The notes under the pieces: model-generated
Databases searched by the model: none
Seen by the model: only the letters and a program-made list of their open reading frames with translations
Told to the model about the DNA's origin: nothing
NCBI GenBank assembly: GCA_028564675.1
Contig: JAOVVO010000070.1
Coordinates: 124,001-188,000 of the forward strand
DNA: 64,000 bases
From: Onchocerca lupi
Lineage: Eukaryota > Nematoda > Chromadorea > Rhabditida > Onchocercidae
Direction: 5' to 3'
Position numbers and translations under genes: made by a program
Shown: positions 51,760 to 64,000 of the stretch, piece after piece
How positions within the stretch are numbered: position 1 is the first letter of the stretch
Layout: each line of letters opens with the position of its first letter

Positions 51760-54700
51760 GTAATTTGTGATAAATTTCAAAATGCGTGAGAAACACACAT
51801 CTAAAAAGACGCAAGTTGTAATAGATCGTGAGGAAGCAAGTAGCAATAAAAAATAATCGATCAAATTTATGTATATAAAAATCAATCTGGAAGAATTCAA
51901 AAATATGAAACAAAATAAAAATATGCAAATATTTCAATCAATACAAAGTAATCAATTGCTTCATATGCATCTCTTACATGTATTGTTAAATAGATCTTTC
52001 AATAGTTTTGAAATAAATATTGTATAATGGAAAATATTTTAACGATTTGAGAGGAAGTTGCCCTTCCCTTAATTCGTCAATTTAAAATGTTTTTTTTTTA
52101 AATGAATTTTGATTTAAGAGTTTAAATGCTATTCAAAATGATTTGAAACAAGAAGAGAGGAAAATGAGAAAACTGGAAATAGAATGAAGGGAGAAGTTTC
52201 TCGGGAGTGTTATATCGCATGACTAACCCTTCAGCCAACCAGCATCATCACTCCAAAATGTTCCAATTCATTTCACGGGGTTGAATTTCTGAACCTGTGG
52301 ATGGAAGAAAAGAAAGAAAGGAAAGGAAAGTTGTAGCACTAACGAAAGGAATTTCTATCATGTGTCAAACATTGTTAGAAATATCATTCAACATCAATGA
52401 ATTCAAATTACAGGTGAAAAAAAAAATAAATCGAATCGAGGGACACATTTCCACGCATAATAAATTTCAATTTCCATTTCATTTTTGAATTTTTCAATCC
52501 ATTTAATTTGCATAATCCTTATTAGAGGAATCAAAAAATGAATGAAAGATAAGCAGCATAGTCATTCCAGGAATAGATGGCTGAAATGTCGCTGACAAAT
52601 ATGAACTTCATTCATCACTGAAATCGATGAAAAATTACACTAATCGTTCCAGAACAGAAATTCTTAAGAATTCAATCGATTGAAAATGCTTCTTGAATCA
52701 ATTTAGATAAGATATGATTTTAATTGTAATTAATAAAGCTAATAAATAACAACAGATAATGTAAATACGTAAAGATTAAAATTGTTAAAAAATTATGACA
52801 ATCGAGCAAAAACAGATTTTTAGCGTACTTTTTTTTCGTTGGAAAAAACCATATGGCTGAAACGTTAGATGAAAATTGATATTAGTTTGTTACATTTTAT
52901 CATAATCCGTTCATTTTTAATTTTTAATATCAAGCATTAAAAATGGAAAAATTTGAAAACTTCGCATTAAAAGAAAGGCAAGAATGAAAGATTTTTTTAA
53001 GTGAAATAGCAAAACACAGATTAAATACAAATTTAGCATAACATTAATAGGAATATCATTTGATTATTCATTTATCAAGTACCAATGTAAATATGATGGC
53101 GGATTTGATTGGCGGAAATGCATTTGCCTAATGTAGTGGGAATTCGAGATTCTTTCTATGATTAATGCAATCAAAGCTTACATATCATGTATATCAACAT
53201 TAAGATACAAGTACTGATTTGGAAAAATGTTAAAAGAAAAATGAATGATACCTAGCAATGTAAAAAACGAAAAAAGTTACAGAAGATGAACGACTCTTGA
53301 TGACTATCAGAATTTATCATAGTTGGAATGACAAAAATCAGAAATTTATCAATCTATGATTTGAAGGCAGTAAAAAATATTTCAACCTTGTAATAAATCA
53401 ACGATCCATATTTCCATTTATCAAAATTTGTTTTGATTAAGTCTTACTTCGATTAAGTTATGGATAATAGAGATTATTCGAAATTTCAGATAAATACAAT
53501 ATAGGATACTATTTTTAATCAATGAAATTTAAGAGTTTTGAGAATTATTGATTAGTTACCAATAAATTCGATCTCATATTTCAATTTGTTAAATTACATC
53601 CACTCTCAAACTTGAACATATTTCACAAAAGTACAAGAAAGACGCAAGATGTTGAATTTTCTGCATAAAATTGTTAATTATGTGATTCTGTTCGTTTCTG
53701 AAACTTACAAATACAGAAATAAAAGCAACATAGTCTGCACAAGATTCTTAGAAATCTTTAATCCGAAACCAATCCTATATTGCAAAAATCTATAAAGATA
53801 GAAAAAGAGACATTCTGAATTGAATACTAAATCGGACTGATGCTAAATGCCAACTCGAAGTTGAATAGTAAGCAAAAATTGAAAATAAGTCGCAACTCAT
53901 AAATTAAACTCAACTGAAAATACCAAAAAAGAACCAGAGGAAAAGATGAAAATTAATTGTGTTTAATGCATGGTTAAGCAATAAATGATCTTCGATTCTC
54001 CTGCTTGCCGAAATTTGCTAGTTATTTCGATTAACAACCAAACATTAGGATTTTCATTATCTTGCTAATCATTAGTTACTATCTTTCAAATCAAACTAAA
54101 CTAACTCCAAACAACTCTCTCAATAGCAGAAATTAAGGATATTTTTGTCTTACTGTCAAAAAAAATTTTTCAAGGAAATTCATCTACTTAAAAATCAAGG
54201 AATAGGTAATAATTCTATTTTGAACCAGAATAAAACATGATTTTTATACAAACTGATGCTGATAAAAAACGAATTTTGATAAAATAAATTTTATTTCCAC
54301 AACTTGTGATATATGGAAGTGATAGTATGATAATAAATATCAGTAATTCCTTTCACGTCATATTTGCGGGAGCGGAAAGTGAAAAAGAAATACTGAGAAT
54401 CAGGTTTTGTATTTGTTCGCATGATTAGTCGCAGAAGATAATTAATGTCATTTTTAGCAAGACCGAAGAAAATCGTTTAGCAAATTTATTTAGCAGAACG
54501 AATCCTAACAAGAATGTGCTTCCATGAGTCAAAATGTTTACACAAGGAAGGAATTGTAAAAAAAGAATGTGATCTAAGTGAAAATATAAACGATTGATAA
54601 GCAATTTTCCACTTCGTGACACTGCATATGGTAGAAGTCCCACCAGTGAAATTATTTGCCGGAAATATTAAATCTTTAAATAAATGAAGATAAATTTTTT

Positions 54701-57000
54701 AATAAATAGTGGAAATAATTTTCATTATTTCTATATTTTAATGAAAGCTTTTATTTTTGTAAATAATAGAAACTTTTATACAGGAAATGTATTGAAATAA
54801 TATTGCAAAATGCACTAAATAAGTATACCCGAAAGTGATCAATTCAGTTTCTTTTATATTCTTATTACTTAAAAGCTCGGTGAAAGTTAGTAATTCAAGT
54901 CGCTAATTTCAATCTAGTCACTAGCAGTATATTGCTAATTGAACAGAATAAATAGCACAGAACATATCAGAAATGAAGAAAGCTCAAAGTAGTAGGTAAT
55001 TTAATAAATCAAAATAAAAGAATAGCACAAAGCATTCAAAGTGAGTGGAATCGGGAAACACAGTTATGTGCAAAATAAATAAATATCAACTAGCGGAGAT
55101 CCCCTTGATATCCCGAAAAATTGAATTGCAAAAATTTAAATAAAAAATGCCAAACAAATCGAACAATACGGCAGAAACACATGAGAGAGAATTTGCGTGT
55201 GTCAAATTACTATCAACATATGTATAGTTTTGTTGACATTCTAGATCAGCAACAATTTGCTGCAAAATTAAGTGAAAGGGAAGCTTGGATGAAGAGAGTT
55301 TGCAGAAAATTACACATCGAGGAAATTTCCTTCCTCAAACTTTCCATCTTATTTTCAATTCTTTACTACTACTACTTAGAGTACAAGAACCTAGGTCGTC
55401 TGTAGAAATAAATAAATTAGTATGAGAGATTTAATAAGTAGGTGATACCAAATATCATTAGAATGCTGAATATATGCAGTGCTTTCTTCCATTTCTCTCC
55501 TTGATCTAACAGAATTCAAACAAAATTGATGAGTAATCATTACAGATTTCATTTATAGGAAATGATGGCATTAATAATGTGATAATGGAGATAACTGGTC
55601 TGTTGATGATTGTAATCTACGAAGATATTCTTTTTATTATCAATTCCATACAGTTACATCCGTGAAACCGATTATTGATCTTAACTAAATTAAAAAATTA
55701 AATAATGATTCAGGAATGTGAATCATTCCTTATGGACATCAAAATATATCTGTGGGAAACAATTTTTAAATGATTTAAAAATTAATTCCCTTCTACTGTA
55801 AATATAGTGGCTGATAAAATTAATTCCCTTATACTGTAAATATAGTGGCTGACAAGCATATTATCGACAATATAAGATCATCGATAGCCAAGTCTTAATT
55901 TGAATTCATTTAGAAGTGAAAATTTGAATTGTAAGAAGATGACAGAAAAGAATTTCATGAGCATGATCTTTACCACAGCCTAAAATATCGTTAAAACAAG
56001 TTAGAAATGACATTAGTTCATAAGTTATTAGTCAACAAATTATACTAACTGTAATTAAAAGCAATAATAGTCGTTATAGAAAAATTTCATAGATTAGATA
56101 ACCAATCAATCAGGAAACTGATGATCGAGTGGAAAGACTGACAAAAATTTTCTCCTTTATCTAATCACTTAAAATTACTAATTTATGAGAAATGTAAGAA
56201 CAGTTCTTATTTCTACGACTACGACATTGTTATATTTGGCAAAGTCATTTTGAGTCGGAACAAGTTGACAATGAAAAGAATTATTTCATAGATTATTGGC
56301 ATGACTTATGCTAAAACATCGAATAATCATGAATATAGAGAAAATTGAACTAGGATAATTTTTTCTTTTTTTTTGTCAAAAAGTAAACACAAAAAAAATG
56401 CATCAAAATATTCCTTTTGTAACACGTAATTTTAATTTCTTCATTAAGCATTCACTGCTTCAAGTCAAACAAAAATTCAGCGCTCTGGAAGAAATTAACT
56501 ACAAAATAGTCTTAAAGGAGCAAAATAAAGGAAGACAAATAAATAGAGATTAAGCGTGACTAATGTCCACATTTTAGTGACACCGAAATAGTCGATTGAT
56601 ACTCTACTAATGTGAACAGTTAAACAATCAATAAATCAAACAATTCTTTTGTAATTGATGGATTGAAATATAAACTGTAACAACGCATTACTGCAATAAA
56701 GGTATCATTATTATTGACTTCAGGTATAACGATTGCATTATTGCAAATATATAGAGATAAATGAACCCAGTGATCATTTAATATTGATCATTTAATTTAC
56801 TTGCACAGAGCTAGAAATTTTCTTTCCGTACATTTAAATCTAAAATTGATGGGTTATTTCTCAAAGTTCTGCATTTTAGAATATGACTGCTGAATTTATT
56901 AAAAACAAAAGTTTGCACAAAAAAGAAAAGTCATTATGATAATAACGAAATGAAGTATTGATTCTTCATCTACTCAAAAATCAATTTACAATGACAATGA
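51760..57000. other. no recognisable gene; upstream of the first visible filamin exon
   Basis: I looked on the minus strand for exons of two calponin-homology domains that would begin a full-length filamin, and found none. AT-rich sequence. The plus-strand open frame at 55121-55405 and a purine-rich stretch at about 52300-52330 show no domain. It could be a long first intron or intergenic DNA. Confidence 0.5.
55781..55856. repeat. 38-bp tandem duplication
   Basis: Units at 55781-55818 and 55819-55856 read ATTAATTCCCTT[C/A]TACTG...AATATAGTGGCTGA with three or four differences. Confidence 0.93.
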
Positions 57001-57099
57001 AAGAGAGCTACTTTTATAAAGATTTCAACTGCAATACAGAAGAAAGGAAAGGACGTGCTGATTCAAAGTCAAGTATTTTGCATAAACATGGTTGAGTAT

Positions 57100-57620
57100 G
57101 TGCATAGGAATGTTCGTGAAGACTGTGGATGACGATGAAGGTGATTTTGATGATGACGATTGTTTAATGATGTGATCAGAGGTTGAGAAAGAAAGACGAC
57201 AGATGGAGAGATGTTGTGACATTGTTGGTGACAAAGTGTCGAAGAAGTAGTCGTAGTAAATAGCAATAACTGGTTGAAAGTGACAACAAAATGGTAACTC
57301 AAGCAAAAGCGATTACGATTATCATAATAATACTAAACGCAAGAAGAAAACATCATGGAACAGAGCAAATAGACAGAAACGAATAAAAGTTATGGAATAG
57401 TACGAAAAAATGTTGACAATTATTTTCGACACAACAAAGTATTATTCTCTTCCTGCAAGACATAATCTCTCTCTTTCCCTCTCAAACCATCTCTTCTCCC
57501 TTCTTTCAATCTACTCATTACGACGGGAAATAAATAATACGACCGGTAGGTAGCGCGCGCGACCGATCGGTCCCAAGGCCATTTGCCCCATATGTAGTTC
57601 GCAAATGCTGAACGACGAAG
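57100..57620. promoter_or_regulatory. GC-rich promoter-like region
   Basis: A CpG-rich patch at about 57540-57660, with GCGCGCGC next to the 12-bp palindrome GACCGATCGGTC (57561-57572), stands out from the AT-rich flanks. A pyrimidine-rich stretch (plus strand) lies at about 57447-57517 and GAT-rich sequence at 57120-57175. The combination resembles the promoter-like patch near 40.4 kb. It could serve an upstream filamin promoter on the minus strand or an unrecognised gene. An open frame crosses it on the minus strand (57420-57734) but shows no domain. Confidence 0.3.
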
Positions 57621-57659
57621 ATCGCTATCGTTGCCATCTCGATGGCCATCATAATCAAA

Positions 57660-59112
57660 ATCATGGAACTGAATCTGAATGCTAATGTTTGTCCAAAATA
57701 GACAAATATCCGACAAATAACTTTTAAAAATCAAACCTCTAGAGAATGATATAACCGCAAGTTAAGAGACTGTCCATTCAAGAAAGCTTAAGCCCAATAG
57801 CGAATTTTCAGTGCAATGATACTGTCTCGCGAGATTTTGATATTTATAATGTATTTATCATCAAAAGGGTATGCATCGCAGTATGTGATTACATCTCGGT
57901 AAAATTGACGCCATCGTGTTGAATATATCAGATTATCCATCTTAAATATCCTAAGTGAAAGAATGCGCAAAGACCAACATGTTGAACACTGAAAATTCTT
58001 CTCTCTTTGTTAACTACGATTAATATATCTCGTTGAATAGCTCTAACCATTTCTTAACTAAACTGAAAATTCGAAATCAAATATGTCCTATATTACATAG
58101 ATAGCGGTAACAGTGCGATTTTATTGAAGTGCTGAAAAGAAGTGATATTATGGATAAGAACAAAATCCACTTTCCTAGATTTCATATCACTGCATTTCGA
58201 AAGTTTTTTCTATCATCGCAATTGTATGAGATGAAAATTTAAGAAACAAAATTGAATAATTAAACCAGAGCTAATAAAAGATCGACGGTACTGAGTCTGT
58301 ACGAAAAAGATACTGATGAAGATAAAGGATGAACTTCCTATTTGTTATCCTGATTCAAAACCTGCGGAGATCCATTCAGATTTTTATGTGATATTTGGAT
58401 GCTACTGAAATGCGATTATATGCTAAAATTTGAAGCCCATCTGAATATTTACTTATGATAATCTCCTTCAATGGAATTACAAGTAATCTTTGTAAAAGTA
58501 GCAAATTATACGTAGCCTTACGTTGCTAAAAGAAATTATGAAAGCGATATTTCCTAAAAATACATTCTATTTCCAAAGAAAATAATTAACATCATTAATT
58601 AACCATTTCACTAAGTAGTCGGGCAAATTTTTGACTGTGTTAGCTTCTGTCGCTGAAATGAGCGAGGAAGATTAAGAAATGTGATTTCTTTTTTTTAAAT
58701 GAAGCAAATTGTAACCGTTGATAGTTGTAAAAAACCATATCTCTTTGTTTCAAATTAAATGGCTTAGTTTATGGCTTTGTTAAGTTGCTTAAGCTTGTTT
58801 TATGACTATGTTAAATGCTTTAACCTTTGTTTCATACTGTTGTAAATCATACCATAAAAGCGCTGTCATGCGTTAACAAAGAAAAGCCTTCTCATGTTAC
58901 GGAGATGCACCTTTGAGCATCATTTTAAAGAAAGGCTAACGAAGGATACGGTTGGTTCCATCGTCTGGGTTTTTTTTTTTTTTTAATTTCTTCTTAGTGA
59001 TATCTTTTATCCTCTTTTCTTATGTTAACTAATCGTCATTTAAATTGTTATGTTGATATATTGATTTGTAATTGTTCGTATGCTATCGTGTTATCTAAAT
59101 TTCTGTAATAAA
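57660..59112. other. no gene seen
   Basis: AT-rich sequence without supported exons. The last part (about 58700-59112) is T-rich, with an AATAAA immediately before the SL1 copy. Confidence 0.5.
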
Positions 59113-59134
59113 GGTTTAATTACCCAAGTTTGAG
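59113..59134 (+). other. exact SL1 spliced-leader sequence without a splice donor
   Basis: The 22 nt begin GGTTTAATTACCC and end AAGTTTGAG, identical to the conserved nematode SL1 exon. In an SL RNA gene the leader is followed by GT; here it is followed by ATACCGCG, so this is not a functional SL RNA donor. A chance match of this length in 64 kb is negligible. The simplest reading is a DNA copy of a trans-spliced mRNA. Confidence 0.9.
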
Positions 59135-59500
59135 ATACCGCGAGATATTCGATAAAATTACGAGAAAAACAAGAACCCTTATTACTGTCACGGTTAAGAA
59201 GAACGGCGACAGCTTCAGATTAGGTTTCACTTACTTTTCATCAAGCTAGCCTTTTATTCATGTCAAGCAGTCAACAAGACAACATAAATTGCACGGCTTG
59301 AGATATCTGAATCAAATTCTTCAAAAAGAAAGATCATTAATGTAGTAAGAAGAATGCCGCCAGCATGTTCAAGGTCATTCCAAGAGCCATACCGATTTTC
59401 GGAAATATGCAAAATGAAGCGAAAGAAAGACCGTTAACTATATATTTCAACAATCTTTCCTGGTACAAGTGGCTAATTTATTGCTAAATGTGATATACAC
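59113..59500 (+). pseudogene. candidate SL1-bearing retrocopy (processed pseudogene), source unknown
   Basis: If the SL1 copy marks the 5' end of a reverse-transcribed mRNA, the body should follow on the plus strand. A frame from 59136 is open for 37 codons (YREIFDKITRKTRTLI..., VTVKKNGDSFRLGF) to a TAG at 59247. Further open pieces in other frames follow, including MPPACSRSFQEPYRF at about 59355 and MFKVIPRAIPIFGNMQ at about 59365. I recognise no family. The 3' end is not defined, and no long poly(A) follows closely. The end coordinate is arbitrary. Confidence 0.35.
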
Positions 59501-62500
59501 TAGAAAAAACTTATCGGAATTTTAACAATTTTATAACATAAAAAAGCCTCGAATGATCGCTATAACATTATTTCATCCATATTCGCAAATCGTTGCTAGA
59601 GATAGCTAGCGATAAATTATCTGATACAGAATCATCTGATCTACAACAGTATGCAGTGTTCCAATCAACATCTAACATTTGTATGTTCTATTCTATCTAT
59701 CAATCAGCAGTTTTTTGAATATGTATAGAATATTAAAATGAGAGGCATCTATCAAATATTTTTTTCTTTTTTGGTCAATTTCGATGATATTAGCAATTTA
59801 TATACTGTAATACTTTGCTTTCAGCAAGAAGATAAATCACATGAAATTGTTGTAAGATCTAAAAAAAGGTCATGACTGCTAGTTGTAGATCGTTTAAAGA
59901 GCTACAAACCAGGCCATAATTACAAGGCCATGAAAATCAAGTTTCTAGTAACTGTTGATGATTAGTTTATCTATGGATAAATTACATTCGTAGTACATTT
60001 GGAAAGATAATGTGCACACGTTATGCGTACTTTATTTTGCTGTAAACACCTCCACTCCTCGTAGAAGTATTGTAAACAATCCTGATATGATCATTGCTGG
60101 AGAGCAAAATATGAGAAAATTAACTATCAAAGTTGGTTTCTCTTATTCGATCTCGTAGAGAAAATCTAGAAATTATGAAATCTAAAATGAACTGATACTG
60201 TCGGAAAACCAAAACAAATATAATATCCTATTAATCAACTATGATAGTCTTGATTCATCATCTCTAAATTTCTTTTCCCATCCTATCACTAAGCAAATGT
60301 CTAACCCTCATCTTTGTCTCCCATTCCCAGTTTTGGCTTCACAAGTGAGAAATTGCTACTCATACTCATGTAATTGTTCCGGTCTTACAATCGCAACAAT
60401 CTCTATTTCTTCAATTTCATTTGTCATTTATCATTTATTTTTCTTATAGAATAGAAAAAGCAAATTCTGATTATATCGCAGCAAATAATTCGCAACTATC
60501 TAGTCAATCAGCGAAATGTTGGTATTGCTTGGTACTGCATGCAGTTTTTATCCCACCAAAACTGCATTACAATGCATGCATAGCTGCACTGTCTTCAATT
60601 ATTCGCCATGTTACAATGCACAATCAATAGTCATCATCAATTGTACATATCGTTTACATTCCAACTCTCCCGTATGATTCAGATGCTGTTCTCCTCATTT
60701 TTTGAATCCTTTCAGGTGAGATTATAAGTCGATCTTGATATTTATGTGACACATAAAAATATACGCACAATATAACTTTTATAGTTAATCGGATATTTCA
60801 AGATTGCCAGTTCTTCCGGAAGCATCAGACAAACAGTAATTATTTAAAGAATCCAAAAGTTTGCAATAGATCAATGAATTCAGAAAATTCAACTAAAAGC
60901 CGGCTATAACAAATCAATTTAAAATGACCGAAATTTAAACTCAACATTGAAGTAAAAAGCGACATCCTTTCCATCTTAAATATTTGAAAAACACTAAAAA
61001 ACCAATATCATAACAAGTGAATTAGTGGAAAACAGGTTACAGTAAAAATGAAATATAATAGAACACAATATATGATTTATAACCTGAGCTAAAGGTAAGA
61101 AAATGAGAAACTAAAAATAAGAACAAAGAAAAATGAATAATAGACCTGTGTCTAAGATAAGGAAGAGATAAGAGCCTTTAACTGAGAAATATTAAAGTAA
61201 TTTAGTAAAATTAAGCAAATATAGTATCATAACGTTGCTTTAACCATCCATTACACTTCTTCAACGACAAATTTTATTTTGGTTATTGTAGATTTTAGAA
61301 CAAAACAAACTTTTTTCATTGTTAATTTATTGCATATATATAGATTCAAAAAAAAAAAAAAAAAATTACAAAAGTCCCTTTAAGAATTTTTTTTTGTGAA
61401 TACTTAAAAGAAACAGGCTCATCCTTGCATTCATTATAAAAATTTATTGGCCTCATAAAAATAGCTTAGGCATAATTTAAATGATTTTTTGCTGCAAACA
61501 ATTATTCTTAGCCAATGATAAAAAAAGTTATAATGAAAGGTTGTAAGTGGTTGATATTACTTTTTATTTTTTTTTTTTTTAAGGACTTGTGATTGGAATT
61601 AGATGATCTTAATTATTTGACCTGCCTTACTAGTCAAAATTTTGCATATATCAGTTTGGCACATTCATCTTTAAGAACAGTGGCCTAGGACATCTAAGAC
61701 ATCACGGGAATATGAAACAAGACTATATAAAAACCATAAAGATGCTTTCTTAACAAAGAATTTGAAAAATAAAAATATTAAAATATTTGATTTTTTCATG
61801 GTTTGAAGAAGAAAAAAAAAATTGTGGAAGATATATAAATTGTCTAAAAAAATGACTAAATATTGAGACTAGTATTAAATTATCCGAATTTTTGAAAATT
61901 TCTTTAACATGTTTTAGAACTTGGCTTAAGCTATTTTTTAATTGCTCAATCATTTGAACATGATATTAAAATAAGTAGTAGTTAAAGAACCAATTTATCT
62001 ATGCTTAAAATACTAAAATCCGAGTTATTCTATAATTTGTTAGATTAAGTTTTAATTCTTTGGTTCTAAAACACATTTTACAAATCGTATTTACTATTTT
62101 TGCAGTTTTTGTTGATTAAAAGAAGAATGATATATTGCATTCTAAATGCTTCTCTGTAATTTTATAGGATTCATGAATAGTTATTAAAGTTATCATTCAG
62201 TACAAATATTAGATTTGCTTTTTCGATTTTAATTTAGGGATAGGATTTTCTATGACGAAGATTTTATTCTGATTCTCAAAAGAACGGAAGAATCACTGCT
62301 TGAATATTGAGGCACTATTTGATATGATGGAATGCATCATAGTTTTGATATGATGAAAAATACAAGCAGCGATTTTGTTCTTTCATCTTTCCGATCTTGA
62401 ATGAACTAGAACAAAATCTTCACCAAAGAAGAAGAATCTAAAAATGAGCAAAATCAAAACTTCCAAACACTTATTCGGTTTTTATTACAGTTATATGTTA

Positions 62501-64000
62501 AAAATATGATTCTACTGCAGCAGCACTGAATTCTGTTTTTCTCAGTCGAGTTAGTCTGTTCTGGTCATGAATTCAACCTATTATTTTTGAGACGTTGCAC
62601 TTATTTTCTTCATATAATTCTTGATCTGTATTATTAAGAACTAGCTTGGTCTAAAATTCAAGTCATTGTTTCCATTTCTCGATTATTCTTCTCAAATGTT
62701 AGTTATTTATCAACATATTCAAGAACTAAGTCCAACATTGCTCAAATTATCGCAGTAGTAGAGTTTATAACTCTACTTCTGCGCCACATTGTTTCTCTAC
62801 AGGTAATACACTATATTAAAAAAGTTTAAATTCTATGTGAAAAACTTGCCATGTGATGCTGTTCGATATAGCACTGAAATATATTTTGAAATTTCTCTTT
62901 AATCCTCTATCATTGAATTTTTGATTTATTAGATAATCTGCTTATGTAAAGCTTAATTTAATAGATCGAGAGATTCTTCCAATCCTCAGCCTAACAATTA
63001 TAAGCTTTCGCATCCGATCATTTGTTTCATGTATGTTTCGTCAAACATAAATGATTTTTTGATTACATATCAAATTATTTACTCGAAGTTTGGATAAACT
63101 GCAAGCGACAATCCTTGCAGTACAATATAAACAATATATTCAATTTCTATTTAAAGAATAATTTTAAAAAAGAACTGTTTACTTTAGCTTTTTTTATCGC
63201 CTAAACCACGAAGACTAGCCTAAACAAAATTTCGATTTTAAAGTGTTTTTTGTAAGCTTACGAACTTTTAATATCCGAAAATTTTCATACACTTCTGCAA
63301 ATATCACTATTACGAAAATGAATTTAATTAAAACAAATCATTCAGTCCAAAAATTATCGCACCATAAACAAATTTTATACATTGCTCTTTTGATTTGCAA
63401 ATGTATCGCTCTAAGATTTTAATAATAAAACACCAAAAAAGGACATCAAAATTGCATTAAATTAAAAATTATGGCTGGTGGTATATAATGATGGAGTGAA
63501 CGAATAAGCACGAACTTTGCAGAAATATGCTACTTGAGAAATGTATCAAATAGCAAAATTTGAGATTTAGCCATTAGTAAATGTTCTAATTTCGCTTTTC
63601 CGTGCTGAAAATTAGAGTGAAGCGTTGAATCAGATGACATTGTTGCTTCTTTGCTAAAGATGATGATGTAATAATAGAATCACCGATAAAGCTAATAAAA
63701 AAATGTTCAATAAATCTAGAAATAATTACATTAATTGCATAATTTCACCAAATGGGGAATGAAAAAGTAATTATAGCTACAAACTATAATTATTAATTGA
63801 TAATAAAAAATGCTGTTTGTTTTTTAAAAACCCATACGTTTAAATTAAAATATAGAAAGCAATGCAACTTTATATTTTGACATGAACTGAACTAGTAAAC
63901 ATCCCCAATTGCTCTACTATTTTATTCGCGAATCTTTTGATCGTAACAGAAGTTATTATAAAATCTAAGATGTGCTATGTGGATGATTGAAATTTAGTTT
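59501..64000. other. no gene seen
   Basis: AT-rich sequence without a supported gene. A plus-strand open frame at 60421-60630 follows an ATAG acceptor but has no partner exon or motif. A poly(A) run occurs near 61348-61366. Confidence 0.5.

Noticed and set aside
55121..55405. 94-codon plus-strand open frame
   Set aside because: AT-rich, no motif, no matching exons; likely chance.
57420..57734. 104-codon minus-strand open frame in the GC-rich patch
   Set aside because: No domain, no paired splice sites, and the composition is explained by the GC-rich and purine-rich blocks.
59113..59134. SL1 RNA gene
   Set aside because: The leader is followed by ATACCG, not GT, so it cannot donate in trans-splicing.
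60421..60630. Plus-strand open frame after an ATAG acceptor
   Set aside because: The sequence looks slightly coding-like, but there is no second exon or recognisable domain.
51647..64000. CH (actin-binding) domain exons of filamin
   Set aside because: I searched both splice patterns and codon-like patches on the minus strand and found no CH-like segment.
1..64000. tRNA, rRNA, CRISPR or bacterial operon features
   Set aside because: No tRNA T-loop with matching stems, no rRNA-like block and no spaced repeats; the DNA is eukaryotic throughout, with no sign of a bacterial (for example Wolbachia) insert.

Overview
This is AT-rich, intron-rich nuclear DNA from a nematode. Splice sites follow the nematode pattern (acceptors TTTCAG or TTTTAG, donors GTAAGT), and an exact copy of the 22-nt nematode SL1 spliced leader lies at 59113. 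Long introns, long poly(A) runs and low gene density suggest a filarial or other spirurid worm. The genus is an inference.

Layout, left to right: (1) 1-3764 holds no gene I can see. (2) 3765-6768, minus strand, is a complete tetraspanin gene of 8 coding exons (276 residues). (3) 6769-11257 is intergenic, with a strong hairpin at 8446-8478. (4) 11258-11675, plus strand, is a possible three-exon gene for a 72-residue protein of unknown function. (5) 13773-51646, minus strand, is one very large gene for a divergent filamin resembling nematode FLN-2. I rebuilt 58 coding exons that join in one continuous frame (2,985 residues from the first usable ATG). (6) 51647-64000 has no recognisable exon. 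It contains a GC-rich promoter-like patch near 57.5 kb and the orphan SL1 sequence.

The filamin has about 23 immunoglobulin-like filamin repeats. Six are N-terminal. A roughly 600-residue low-complexity, probably disordered region follows, then two repeats, a lysine/glutamate linker and fifteen more repeats. The protein ends in a proline-rich tail. No calponin-homology actin-binding domain is encoded here. Three in-frame ATGs (51638, 39693, 29779) each lie 8-9 nt behind an AG acceptor, which suggests nested isoforms made by trans-splicing.

The most unusual observations are the SL1 leader in genomic DNA without a splice donor (probably a retrotransposed trans-spliced mRNA), the nested filamin starts, three GC-AG introns, a terminal-inverted-repeat element inside a filamin intron, and an SH3-like frame-neutral cassette near 40.3 kb. 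Exon borders were derived by hand from splice consensus, codon phase and repeat continuity. No alignment was run.
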